Source of the DNA: Onchidella celtica
Taxonomy: Eukaryota > Mollusca > Gastropoda > Systellommatophora > Onchidiidae
Direction of reading: 5' to 3'
DNA: 64,000 bases
Assembly (NCBI GenBank): GCA_963931925.1
Contig: OZ007571.1
Location: 10,986,474 to 11,050,473 of the forward strand
Every line of letters starts with the position of its first letter. The first letter of the stretch is position 1. Below are positions 1 to 10,900 of this stretch, piece by piece. Under the pieces are notes generated by a model that worked only from the letters and a program-made list of their open reading frames with translations, was not told where the DNA came from and did not search any database. The position numbers and the translations under genes are program-made.

Positions 1-1609
1 TTGAGTACAGAAGTGTCAGTCTGTGATTCAACATACACAAAAATTTTAGTAACTAAAAACTGCTTGAAAACTGTAGCAACAAATTAAGTTTCAGGTAGTA
101 GTGAGAACAATATGGTTTATCATTCACTTTCCAACACAGAATTATATTTTTCGCTGTTGATGTCGTTGACATTAACTGTTTTATCAGCAATCACTGGTTC
201 AACATAACTTAAAAGTATTGGTGACAAAGTGTGCTTGATTGCACATGTATACACAGCTTGTGTGAGGCACTAATGAAATTTTTGTTTGGATCTGCTGGCC
301 TTTCCAGACTAAACATGAAACAGAGAAACACATAATTTATTCAATACTGCCAAAGATCTCGAAAGTGAAACATTTTTCCAGTGCATGTATTTCCTTTCAA
401 TTTCGGAATAAAACTTAATTGTGTGAAAACAATTTTCAGTTTGGATTCATATTCATTCAAGGTTAGTTCTTTATCTTTTGTGGTGTTATTCAAAAACAAT
501 ATAACGGCAATACTTATTTCTTCAGACACAAAACTTATCAGCACAAAGTAACATCAAGTATAATCTTGATTATATAAGCTAGTGTTATGACTGAGAGCGT
601 CTATATGTGTGAAACTGAAAGTTTGTATGGATGAGAGTGCGTGTTTTAGTATGAGATTTGGAAAGAGTATGCATGAATTATTGATGCAATGTACAGCGCA
701 TTGAGTAATAATTTTATTAGAAATGCGCTATAGAAATTCTATTTATTATTATTATTATTATTAACATCGAAGTAGTTCAGCTAAAAATGGGCAGCCGTTT
801 AAATGATGCATTTACAATGTAATAAATACTGTCAGCTTTCTTTCTAAAGTTTAATTCAGTTTTGATTTTCTCCTGAATTTATTACTACCCACCTGACATT
901 CACAATACCCAGCATATCTTTGGACACATAACGCAATATAAAACCATTCAGCACAAACGTAGTAATTCGCAAGCTGAACTGTAGAGACAAAAGAGAAACA
1001 AGAGACACCAATATGCAGCAAAATACGATGTTTTGGGAAATTCACTTATTGGTCAACCTAACCATGGAAACATATTACAATGCCTAACATGCAGGCAGTC
1101 ACATCTTGTGTGAACCAGTTCTAGAATAAGGGCACGATAAAAAAGACCACTTTCCTGCCAATCCAACTGTTGTCAACTTCAGACAAATTTGATCATTAAC
1201 TTGATGCAAAAAAGAGACACTGTTGGCCAGTGGACCATGTTAGAAAGGCAAAGGGGAGGGCCAAATATTTCACTATAATTATGCTTTCCACAGTAAATAA
1301 GGTTGATGTTGTGCTTAAATAAAAGTGGGCAACCAGTAACCAGTTTCAAACTGCCTTACATATTTAATGTCTGCTACATTAAGTGCAAGATAAAAATGCC
1401 ATATTATATTGTAGTAGATTAGATTTAATTTACAGAGTAAAGGAAAACTGCAACTGTGCATTAAAAAAATCAGGCTTCTGTTACTAAAATTCAAGTTTAA
1501 AATAAAACAAGACTTCAATAACTATCTTAATAGTGACATATGTTTCTATTGGGGGAAATAACTTGCACATGACAGAAAATGATGTTATTCCTTTACCAAC
1601 TTAACATAC
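1..1609 (-). other. Probable intron of the RFT1-like gene; no other gene seen
   Basis: This AT-rich stretch holds only short open frames without plausible splice sites. An (ATT)n microsatellite lies near 743-764. If the exon at 1610-1699 is real, this is the start of its first coding intron. Confidence 0.35.
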
Positions 1610-1699
1610 CTGCAGCAACATGTTGTAGGATGCTGCTTTAGCAACGCTTGAAAGTAGATTAGAACTTTGCGTCATATTTCCTGCTTGTGTTTGTCCAAT
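1610..1699 (-). CDS. RFT1: First coding exon of an RFT1-like gene (partial)
   Basis: Seen: on the minus strand a pyrimidine-rich tract ends in CAG at 1700-1702, followed by 90 bases that end at a GTATGT donor just below 1610. Translation from the ATG at 1673-1675 gives 22 residues (1610-1675), ending AKAASYNMLLQ in phase 0. Known: RFT1 proteins begin with a short tail followed by a motif like ARLASSGLLLQ at the first exon boundary, then a membrane segment. RFT1 is a multi-pass ER membrane protein needed for Man5GlcNAc2-PP-dolichol to be used in N-glycosylation. Inference: this is its first coding exon and the rest lies beyond base 1. I searched 1-1609 by eye for the next exon (VxFRxxTFxxNA) and did not find it. 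The match covers only about 15 residues, so another gene remains possible. Confidence 0.5.
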
Positions 1700-2192
1700 C
1701 TGCTGATGTGCATTAAAACAAGAAATAGGGAAAAAATGTCCATAACCCAGATCTCAAAGAAACAATGGTAAAATTAACCACGAAAGTTTCAGTGCCACAA
1801 GTTCAGCTGTACATCAAAGTGTCAAAATTCTTCACCTTTTTACCTAAAAAACAAGCATTAGAAATACTGTTTTTAAAATCTGCAAAACTTTTTACTTGTC
1901 AGTTTGTATGATTTTAGTTTCTGACATTTGTTGTATCCACTAATTATCTTATGGCTTAGATCTAAGTGGTTTTCACAAAAATTTCTGAGCAGTTTCAAGT
2001 TTGCAAGTCTATTCTAAATTGATGAAATATTATAAAAATCACAGAAAAACTGCCCAGGGTCGCAGCAAGGCTTAAAGCAAAGTCAAAATATGGCCAAAAA
2101 AAAAGTTATTTGTGTGTAGCAAAGAGCCTTGCCTAAGAAATAATACCAAAATGATGTAATAAAATGCAAAGGAAAAGGGAAGGCAAATCAAT

Positions 2193-2216
2193 ATTTCGGT
2201 CCAAGACCTTCTTCAG
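2193..2216 (-). ncRNA. Hammerhead-like hairpin core, copy 1
   Basis: On the minus strand the order is CTGAAGA, then A, then the stem GGTC-TTG-GACC, then GAAA. This resembles the hammerhead order CUGANGA, stem II, GAAA, but with one extra A before the stem. Stems I and III and a cleavage site were not identified, so activity is not claimed. Confidence 0.35.
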
Positions 2217-2322
2217 GAAAACAAAAAATATGTTCAACAACAACAACAAACACAAAAAACAAACAAAATGGAAAATTGAACAGATTATAAATAAACATTT
2301 AAGTTGTAGTTTTCTTGTTTTC

Positions 2323-2346
2323 CTGAAGAAGGTCTTGGAGCGAAAT
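2323..2346 (+). ncRNA. Hammerhead-like hairpin core, copy 2
   Basis: This is the inverted partner of the core at 2193-2216. It has CTGAAGA, an extra A, the stem GGTC-TTG-GAGC with one mismatch, and GAAA. It has decayed slightly relative to copy 1. Confidence 0.3.
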
Positions 2347-2670
2347 ATTGAGGAAGGGGTTCCGTACTCGAGCGCCAAAGACCAGAAACTAACTAAAAGA
2401 GATGATACATAGCTACCCCGGGGGCTTTCCCTGATATGTCAATCTGACTACTGCCCAGACAAACATCGGCCTACGGCCTCAATAATACAAACTGACTAGA
2501 CCCTCACGTCGTTACTTATCAATCTGACAATCTGACAAAGTGGCGCTCGAGTAAGGTACTCCTCCCAATATTGATTTGTCTTTCCTTTTTCTTTGCATTT
2601 TATTGTATCATTTTGGTATTATTTCTTAAATGCGATGCTTTGCTACATATAACTTTTTCTTTTTGACATG

Positions 2671-4389
2671 ACAAGTCTATTCTAATGGAATCCTCCAGCA
2701 TTTGCTTTTCATGTCATGGCATTTCACTTTATAAATTTACAGCATTCTCTAACCTTAACACCATATCTTAATCCAAGGATAGTTTGATTCTACCATAGAT
2801 CCAGATCTAATTTAATCTCTTTGTCACTGAAACAAGTTTACTCTATCATAGTACTAGAATCTAGATCTAGTAGCAAGGTTCCCCATTTTTACTGAAGTGT
2901 TGGTGAGAAGTCTTTCTGTAAATTATTTAATGTAACATGTATTTTGAGAAATGAAAGATGTGTTAAGTTTGCTCGTCGGTTTGCTGGAAGGGAGACGGGG
3001 AGTGAAAAAGAAAGGGGGGGGGGCAACTGAAATTATTAGGCCTAGATCTAAACATGATTACATTTAACCAAGCTGTCCAAGACCTTGGCCATTTATGATG
3101 TTTAAACATGCACATAATGAGTCATCTGAAGCCAATCAAAGTCCCCTGAAAGGCCTGTCTTAATATATGCGATACATCAATGCTACCAGTAAACCATCAG
3201 GGTGTGTCGTCCATTCTAACTACACCATTACTTTAGCAGATGACTTAACTACGACGCATGCCTACTTTCGCTTTCGTTATTGGCATCATAAAATTGTTCA
3301 CATGGCATCATTCCATTTTTTTGCAAACTTCCGCGCTGCTCTGCACAAATTGTATAGCAACATGTAATATTTCAAAAATAATCACCAATCTCAGCTATTG
3401 AAGGATTCAAAGCAGATTTAGAATCTAGGCTATTTCCAAATGCCACGAACGAACCTTTTGACACTGTTTACACACCTGTGCATTGGAGTACGAAACCAAC
3501 CACACTTTAAGAAAAATAAGTGGGCTAAAGATTCAGATTAAATGATTGATTATAAACTTCCCACATGTTTATTCTGATTCATGTACATGAAAGAAATAAA
3601 AAAAATAGATGGTGTCCACAAGATTGTTACTCTTTACTACGTTATTGTTTTCGAAACTACAGTTTACTTCAGCTAGACAATTAAACTCTAAACGGAAGTT
3701 TTTACCGAAACAAACGTGAGTTTAACTGAAAAATAAAAGGGGGGGGGCGCAGGGTTGGCGTTTTGGGGGCGGGGGGAGGGGTGCGGAGGGCGGGCGGGGA
3801 AGACAGACCAAACAAGATTCTAAGGCTGTAGAAGAGCCAGTTTGAATTTCACTGATAACATTACTGTTACTTTGTTCAACATGCAGTAGCTAGCATCGCA
3901 TTCACCTAATTTGAGTGTACTGTATGCCAGGCATGCACGCGCGCTCTTCAGTTTTCTCAGCCAGCATTTCTACGACAATCCGTCGTAGCTTTGCAAAGGA
4001 TTTCCACAGGATTGGTTGGATTTCAGTGGGGGCGGATTCTTTACATTAAACGAATGTCGGAGCAATGTACGAACGATGTCGTTCCTTTGTGCAAACTTGA
4101 TGTAAATCCTACACGTCGATTTCCCTAGGGTTGCTGGCTGGGTACAGATGATTGAATCTAAGAGTGTGTGTATGAGAGTTTTTAAAATTATTTTTGTTTA
4201 TTATTATTTTTTTTTAATCAAAGTTTTCAATTATAATTTATACAGGGGGTTGGCTACAATCTATAGAAACACCCAAGGCCCAGTTGTTAATTTTACCTTT
4301 ATAGTTCAAAATGCATTCAACATTATGCTATTGTACGTTGTGGTGTTACCTTGCTCAACAAGCAATCGCAAAATGATTAAATATTATGA
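2671..4389. other. Intergenic stretch; no gene seen
   Basis: No exon with credible splice sites or similarity was found. A G-rich island at 3738-3802, with runs of four or more G, lies on the plus strand and could form quadruplexes. Just right of it (3900-4130) base composition is more balanced with several CpG, which might mark a promoter for the minus-strand RFT1-like gene; that is a guess. Confidence 0.3.
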
Positions 4390-4575
4390 AAACCACTGAA
4401 AAACTGTGGGGTCGCAGCAAGGCTATAAGTAATGTCAAAATTTGGCAAAAAGAAAAATTTGTATGTAGCAAAGCCTCACGTAAGGAATAATATCCAAATG
4501 ATAGAATGAAACGCAAACTAAAAGAGATGTCAGAAAACGGCCAATAACATTTCGGCAACCGCCTTTTTCAAGGGA
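4390..4575 (-). repeat. Third copy of the hairpin-bearing repeat module
   Basis: Read on the minus strand, this begins at about 4575 with a degenerate core, TTGAAAA, A, GGC-GGTT-GCC, GAAA (4548-4572). It continues through words shared with the copy at 2041-2222: ATATTATTCCTTA, GCTTTGCTACATA and GCCTTGCTGCGACCCCACAG. The stem bases differ from the other copies but still pair. Confidence 0.5.
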
Positions 4576-4884
4576 AAAAAAACGAAAAAACATGAATACG
4601 CAAATGATGCATGCATGAGTGGTTTAAAGTAATACATGTGTAGGCTATTGTATGATTTCCTGAATTTATGAGAATTTTTTTTTTGTATAAAATGAAGAGT
4701 TTTTAATTAATGTATTTGTTGTTATATATTTTTTAAAATTGCACGTGATGAAACACTCGCACACACAAAAGGAAAGAGATTTACACAGCTCTATAGAAGC
4801 AAATTCACCCATCTTTTGCATGCTGATATGGTGGTTTGGCAGTATCTTACGCTGAGGTCATGAGTCTCCATTTTAAATCCATTT

Positions 4885-5340
4885 TTGCAGTCTCATCTCT
4901 CATCTTATGTGCTTAATGATGAGTTATTTGTACATTCGTGCAAACAGAAACTAAAATCAGTTCTAAATGATTGCTCCCACCCCTTGTTCCATCAGATAGT
5001 CCGTTCCCAAAGAAGTGGACGAATACTGTATTTAAAAACAAACAGAGGGCGCTATAGACAATCTTTTTTGCCATCCGCAATTCGAGGTAGCAGTCGCAGT
5101 GTTTCCTGATGTGGTATGCTGTTGTTAGTTTTTTTCCTAATGGATTGTTCTTACAGTCTGTGTGTGTGTGTGTGAGCAATGTTCTTACTTGTTGGTAATG
5201 TTTTGTGAACAATGTGCGTGTGTGTGGTGTGCATTAAAGGCTTGTAGGTCTTAGATATTGTATTTGCTGTTGTACTGTTACTAATGCTGTGACAACAAAT
5301 TTCCTGGAAACAGGATAATAAAGTCATATCTTATCTTATC
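4885..5340 (+). mobile_element. 3' end of an L2/Rex-like LINE (5'-truncated)
   Basis: The frame 4885-5109 contains a C-terminal reverse-transcriptase tail: LNDCSHPLF, then a basic stretch, TNRGRYRQSFLPSAIR. This matches the known ending of L2/Rex-type LINEs (SHPL, TNR, SF.P.AIR). A 3' UTR follows with a TG repeat (5156-5176) and the words TTTCCTGGAAACAGG and AATAAAG. It ends in short ATCTT repeats at about 5312-5342, the microsatellite 3' end usual for this clade. Only the extreme C-terminus remains, so it is a dead copy. Confidence 0.6.
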
Positions 5341-5345
5341 TTAAC

Positions 5346-7423
5346 TTGTTTCCCACAAATCTGATTTTTAAAATAAGAATATGTTAAACTGACATCATCA
5401 CAAACAACTGATACCTTTGACACACACAAACAATCATTTACTCAACATAAAAACAGGCAAGTAGAAAATACAGAAGATTAGATTGCTGTAAAGTGCATCC
5501 AATGGCATACATGTATTTATTTTGTTTATTATTTTCACATTCTCAGATCATTCATCAAATCACTTCTGTCCATCTATTTCATGAGGCTAGCACTAGCAGA
5601 TTACCAAAAACAGAGAGAAAAAAACCCTGTTTTTCTCCAGCAAAGATAAAAAAAGCCTCAAAGTAATGTGTATAGAGCTAGATGTACATTATATTTTTTT
5701 TTGTATATATATTTTTCTTTTGTGCGCAACCACGGACTAAAAATGTGATACACATCTACCCTCATGAAGTTACTTTTAACATATTTATCCTGAGGAATTT
5801 TATCCAGTTGGTTTCATTTTCATGCCTTGTAAATGGGCAAACACAACCCTATGGCTGGTGCAAGACAAGATTTTATCAATTAGGAAGTTACTTTCTCAAT
5901 GTATCACTGTCACACATTTTCCATCAAGCATGTAAATTTATATTAAAGTACATACACATTATATATATCATTCACACTTCTCCACTACAAACATTTGATC
6001 TTGTAAAACAAAAAAAACAACAAAGAAGTAAATCCTAGATCTCCAGCTTTGCTTATTGAAATACATGTACATGTAACTACTAACTTCAATTTTCTCTCTA
6101 AGATGCATAAAAAACGGTAGTTTCAAAAAAAATAAAAAGGAACTGAATGTGCTGATCCAGTTGGTTATAAATCTAAATAAGCCAATGCATTTTCTTTCCA
6201 GTGGATCCTTTAAAAAAATAATGAGTCATGATCTGTAGGTCTTCAAAGACAGGGTGGGGCCAACTACAAATACAAAGCTGCAAGCTCACAGGTACAAAAC
6301 TGGTCATCACATAAACAGCACTAAATTTTCAATAAGGCACAAACAATACTCTCTTCTTGGTGTCATAGTTCTTACAGTGATATTTTTCATGTCTTATACT
6401 GCTATCTTCCTGACTTTTGAGCAATTTTAAGTATTCAAGGTCACTGTCTATGGCAGAGGTAAAATTAATTACACAAGTTTACAATTGCATATCAATATCA
6501 TCAATGCAACTATCATAGTATCAATACCATGAATCTGTCAAATAATACACCCATTATAATCAGATATCAAATCAAAAACTGAAATTCCCCACCTTCCAAG
6601 ACTGTTTTGCCACATAATGTCATTTCTTTGGACTGTCGAGTGCAGTCCACATAATACTGTCCCATGTTTGAATATTATCGTTGTGAAATAGCAAAATTCA
6701 AACACAGTCCTAGTCAATATGTAATATTTCTCACAGTAGCAGGAAACAAGTACAAACGGACTGTCTTAACTGCCACCCCACCATTGGAAAGTACACAACT
6801 ATACAGAATCATCATCATCAAAAATATTTCAGCATCACATCAAACATACTGTAAACCCAGTTAACGATTAAGCCATTAATCTCCAAGAAATTAGATTCTT
6901 GTTCACAAATAAAACAAAATAACATACTGGCAAAATAACATCATCATGCCCCAACCAACAATCCAAGCCATTCATTCACACAGGTTCTTGTTCACACGTC
7001 ATAACTTTAGGACACAAACATGATCACTCTCGAAATCAAGTCCTACAAAAGAGAAGATTTATAGCGAAGAATGTCTGGAGTCGCATCTACAGGCCATTTT
7101 GAATCGTTCAGCAATATTAAGATTAATCAAAACAGTAGGACACAGATAATGAACATTTAACCCCTGAATTCAACGGCACATGACATAACTTATGAGAATG
7201 TTACCTGGTAGGTTAGGTATTTTGATAGCAGTAAATTGGCCGCACTTTATAATATGTAGCAGACAGGAAAAAATAAAAGGACTTTACTTACTGAGCTAAT
7301 TGTTTTCATCAAATGAGACCTCTTTACTGGTTTGAATTCAGAAATCGAATTGATGCTTCAGCTTCCCGCATTTCTCAGTCTTCAACCAAAGACACATACT
7401 AACACCTATTGTTTTTCATAAGC
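5346..7423. other. AT-rich intergenic stretch; no gene seen
   Basis: Open frames here, the longest 118 codons at 5682-6038, are T-rich or A-rich and resemble nothing known. No splice-flanked coding block was found. Confidence 0.3.
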
Positions 7424-7429
7424 TTTATT
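7424..7429 (-). terminator. Candidate distal poly(A) signal of CCDC25
   Basis: AATAAA on the minus strand, about 500 bases past the CCDC25 stop codon. A second AATAAA at 7772-7777 is about 150 bases past the stop and could serve instead. The sequence alone does not decide which is used. Confidence 0.35.
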
Positions 7430-7924
7430 ACATGGTAACAATCTAGATCTGTACAAATAACACTCATCTGATTACAGTTTGCTTTAAATCTCTCAAGTTT
7501 TCAAATACCCAGTGATGAGAAAATGTTATTAAAAAAAGAATGTGAAAGAAAAAAAGGAAGAAGGGGTGAGGCTGTGTTAAAAAAGGCATTTTTTTTCTGA
7601 AGCTAAACTTGAAACTATTATAATTGTTGGATATAGTTCGAATCTTTGGGACCTTCAGAAGTAGATTTGACATCTGGACTCTTTGGTGTCAAGTCAACAA
7701 ACATAGTCCCTGATCTCAAGAAGAAGCACCACAAACTGAGAATCTGTTCAAACAGCACATCAAAAGTGGTTTTTATTATATTGCAGCTGGGCCACTCCAT
7801 CACCCGTCAGACAAACAGGAAATACAGTATAATGCAGTCCGTTAACAATAACATATGACTCCAAAATGCAAGCCGTGAAGTGGATGAAGTAAGTTTGTCA
7901 ATCCTTTTCAAACAGGTCCCTGAA

Positions 7925-7957
7925 TTACATAAAGTCATCGTCATCACCTTGAAAATC
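7925..7957 (-). CDS. CCDC25: CCDC25 exon 9 (last coding exon)
   Basis: Encodes [10 protein letters not shown] and a TAA stop. The acceptor is TCTTCCTCAG. The acidic end with a final Phe-Met is the family C-terminus. Confidence 0.92.
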   Translation of the reverse strand, partial: DFQGDDDDFM

Positions 7958-10900
7958 CTGAGGAAGACATTCATGAAATTGAAAGAGCAATTTATCAGTA
8001 GTATCATACGATACTTAAGAGATTCTGGCCAATGATCAAATTACATGCAAGTGTTGTGAAAACAAACAAAAGGAACATGGCCTAATTTTTATTCATCATT
8101 TCCATCTTTGTCTCAAATTTAGCTATTATTTCTCCTGTCCATGCTGAAGAGTCGTACACCATTCAGGCTTCCATGACCTACTTTGAAACAACACTAAAAC
8201 CTGTGGTAATGTCATACCATGATCACAGCTGCAGTAAGGAGCGATCAGATAGACCCAGTGTTACAGTCCAGCTAGCAGTATAGAGCAAAGGGTAAATACC
8301 ATTGTGGTGATGGGACTCCCAGCTAGAACATCTCACAACTTCAAGATGAGGAAAAGAAATTTTCTGCATTCAACTTCGCAGAAACTGTTTTAACTTTTGC
8401 CTCCCATTTAAATAAATACTGCTAACTGGGAATCAACATATTCCATCAGGACTAATCACTATAAATATGAATTCATCATAATAAATATATATTTGAATGA
8501 TTTACAGGAGATATCATCCCAATTTCATATTCATGATATCTGAAATAGACTCACCTTATTTGTCATCATTTTTTCATCTTTCATTAATGATTTGTATGAT
8601 CTGAAAAAAAACAACAATGAAATAAGCAATTCACAATTCTCAGTTTTCAGCACTTGTGTCATAAAAGTATTGGAACATGCATTATAAATTCAGGTAAAAT
8701 GTAATATTAGAAATATGGAATCAAAACTAATTTTTAAAAAAAAAGCAAAATTAAAGAAGACCAATAACAGTCATTATTACAATTATTGCTATAAGCTAGA
8801 TTGAATATATTTAATTAGAACTAATTATACCTTCAGTATTAATTACCTTATTAAATTGAGAGGTAATCATAGCAAGATCACTTAGGACAGCAAATAAATT
8901 TCATCCACAATCATGAACAAACGCCAAATAACAGAAATCTGCCATTACTTAAGGAATACAGTCATAATCTCCTCCACTCATTCGCATCTTATCTTTCTGT
9001 CCTCCTACCTGACTTCAGCCTGCTCTTGTTTCCTCTTCTCCTCCTCTTTCTCTCGCTGTTTCTGTTCCTGTTGTACTCTTCTCTGGTCCTCTCTCTCTTT
9101 TCTGTCTCTCTCCTCCCTCAATGCTCTAAAGTCTGGCTGTTCTTCTGTTTTTGTCTTGTTCAATCTATTTACGATTTCATTAATTCTCTTCTCTATTTTC
9201 ATTTTCTTCACCTAGATTGAAAATGAGACAGATAAAATATGTTCAATATTCTTTGGCAGCATCATCTTTGAACACTACTTGTCTTGAGAAGCAGCAAAGT
9301 ATACCAGGAAATGGAGAAGGTGTATGTAACATTTGCTTGAGAAACTCTGATAATGCCTCAAAATATTTGGTAAAAAATTATGAAAACGAAATTCGTCTAC
9401 ATGTAATATTATCTGCAAAGATGATGGAATACCGCCCCCTTGTAAGCCAATTTTACACACACTTATTTGAACCACTTTCTTTATATGAAATGTGGTCAGA
9501 CTGCAGCTTCCCAAGCTTTATTAATTTGTTACTAACCTTTTCAGTAGCCTGGCAAAGTGCAGATGAGAAGGAAATTTTGAATGATCAAGGCTTTCATATC
9601 TTCTGGCTTCATAAGAATATGCACAATATTTGATATTTAAAAAATGCTATCAGTATCATCAAGCCAAAACTAAAATTATCTTACAGTACCAACAAATCAA
9701 TGGTGTTCAGTGTTAATCAATCACGGAGCTGCAACTGCTTGCTCTCCACAGAATGTTTTCAATATTTCAAGCTCCATAACCAGCAAAAGGACAATACTGT
9801 CTCGCACCAGGGCATCCTGACTTCTCAGAGCTACAGTACTTTGATAAAGTTGGAGGCAGTAACCTCGACTGGAAAGCATTAATTTTTTTTTTTCTGTTTA
9901 CCGCATCAACTTTTTTCATAAACAGAACAACACTTACCTCTTTATCTTTATGGAATCCGACTTGCCCCACCTCCATACTGGCTGTCTTTTTCAAATTACT
10001 CCACATTGTGTAGACAACTTCTAAGTTGTTTTGCTTGTTACCTAAAAATGGAAGAACTATCTTATGAATGAATGTACATCTTTCTTTTTTCAAAGAAATA
10101 ATGACAAAAATAGCATATTTGACAACCATTTCTCTCTCTCTCTCTCTCTCTCTCTGTCAGCAAGAGACAGAATTTTTCACAAAATTCCATTCATTTCTGG
10201 TTCATACAAGAGTTAGTACATAATTAACAAACTGTGTCTTCATGCACACCCAGTTTTGCACTGCAAATTGTTGACCTAGAGTGCTCTCACCTACTAAAAT
10301 AAATTCATTTGTTTTGAAAACAATTTCATCATGAATTTAAGTTTTTACATCAGCAAGTTTTTCTGCTCACCATGAGTTGCAAATGCAAATATATTATTAT
10401 AATGTGTAGAAATTTAGAAAACTTAGAAGGAAAATTATTTGAAAGGGTTTTAGACACTGTAAAACTGTTGTTAGGGCATATAATTATATAGCCATGGCAG
10501 TGCTGTTTTATTTGTGCGTGTTGCAAGTGTCCAGATTCTTTATCATTGTTTTGCCTACAAGTATGGAAGGAGACAATCACCTTGTATACTGTTGGCTTTG
10601 ACAAGCTGAGCACAGTCATCTATCACAGCTTGGGGGATGTCATCTATTGTCTCACCCTAAATGAGAATGTAAATTGTAATGTTTTATATTTCAGGAAAAC
10701 GATTGCTACATTTGGAACAACTCACCCTTCTTATGTAAATACTGTACTGTAAGTAAAATGAAGTGTTTTAAATATTTCACCTTCGGATGTTCTTTTCCTT
10801 TGATTTAACCATATTATATTTAAGAATATATCATTATATGACACATTCTATGCCAGTACATGAAACAATTTTTTTTTTGCTGAATTTCAAGGTGGGAAAA

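Larger units (their letters stand above)
2041..2670. repeat. Inverted pair of a dispersed repeat with a hairpin core (Penelope-like candidate)
   Basis: Bases 2091-2197 are an imperfect reverse complement of 2568-2670, each about 100 bases with conserved words such as ATAATACCAAAATGAT. A second inverted pair is nested inside: 2344-2380 against 2534-2572, sharing ACTCGAGCGCC. The left copy reads on the minus strand from about 2222 to 2041. It starts with CTGAAGAAGGTCTTGGACC followed by GAAAT and ends in a GCTGCGACC word. The same 3' module occurs at 4390-4575 (minus) and 21767-21920 (plus). Inference: this could be a Penelope-like retroelement, whose terminal repeats are known to occur in direct or inverted order, or a related non-autonomous repeat. 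I see no reverse transcriptase frame here. Confidence 0.55.

Noticed and set aside
9217-9633. 138-codon plus-strand frame
   Set aside because: It lies in a CCDC25 intron between exons 6 and 7 and shows no recognised protein.
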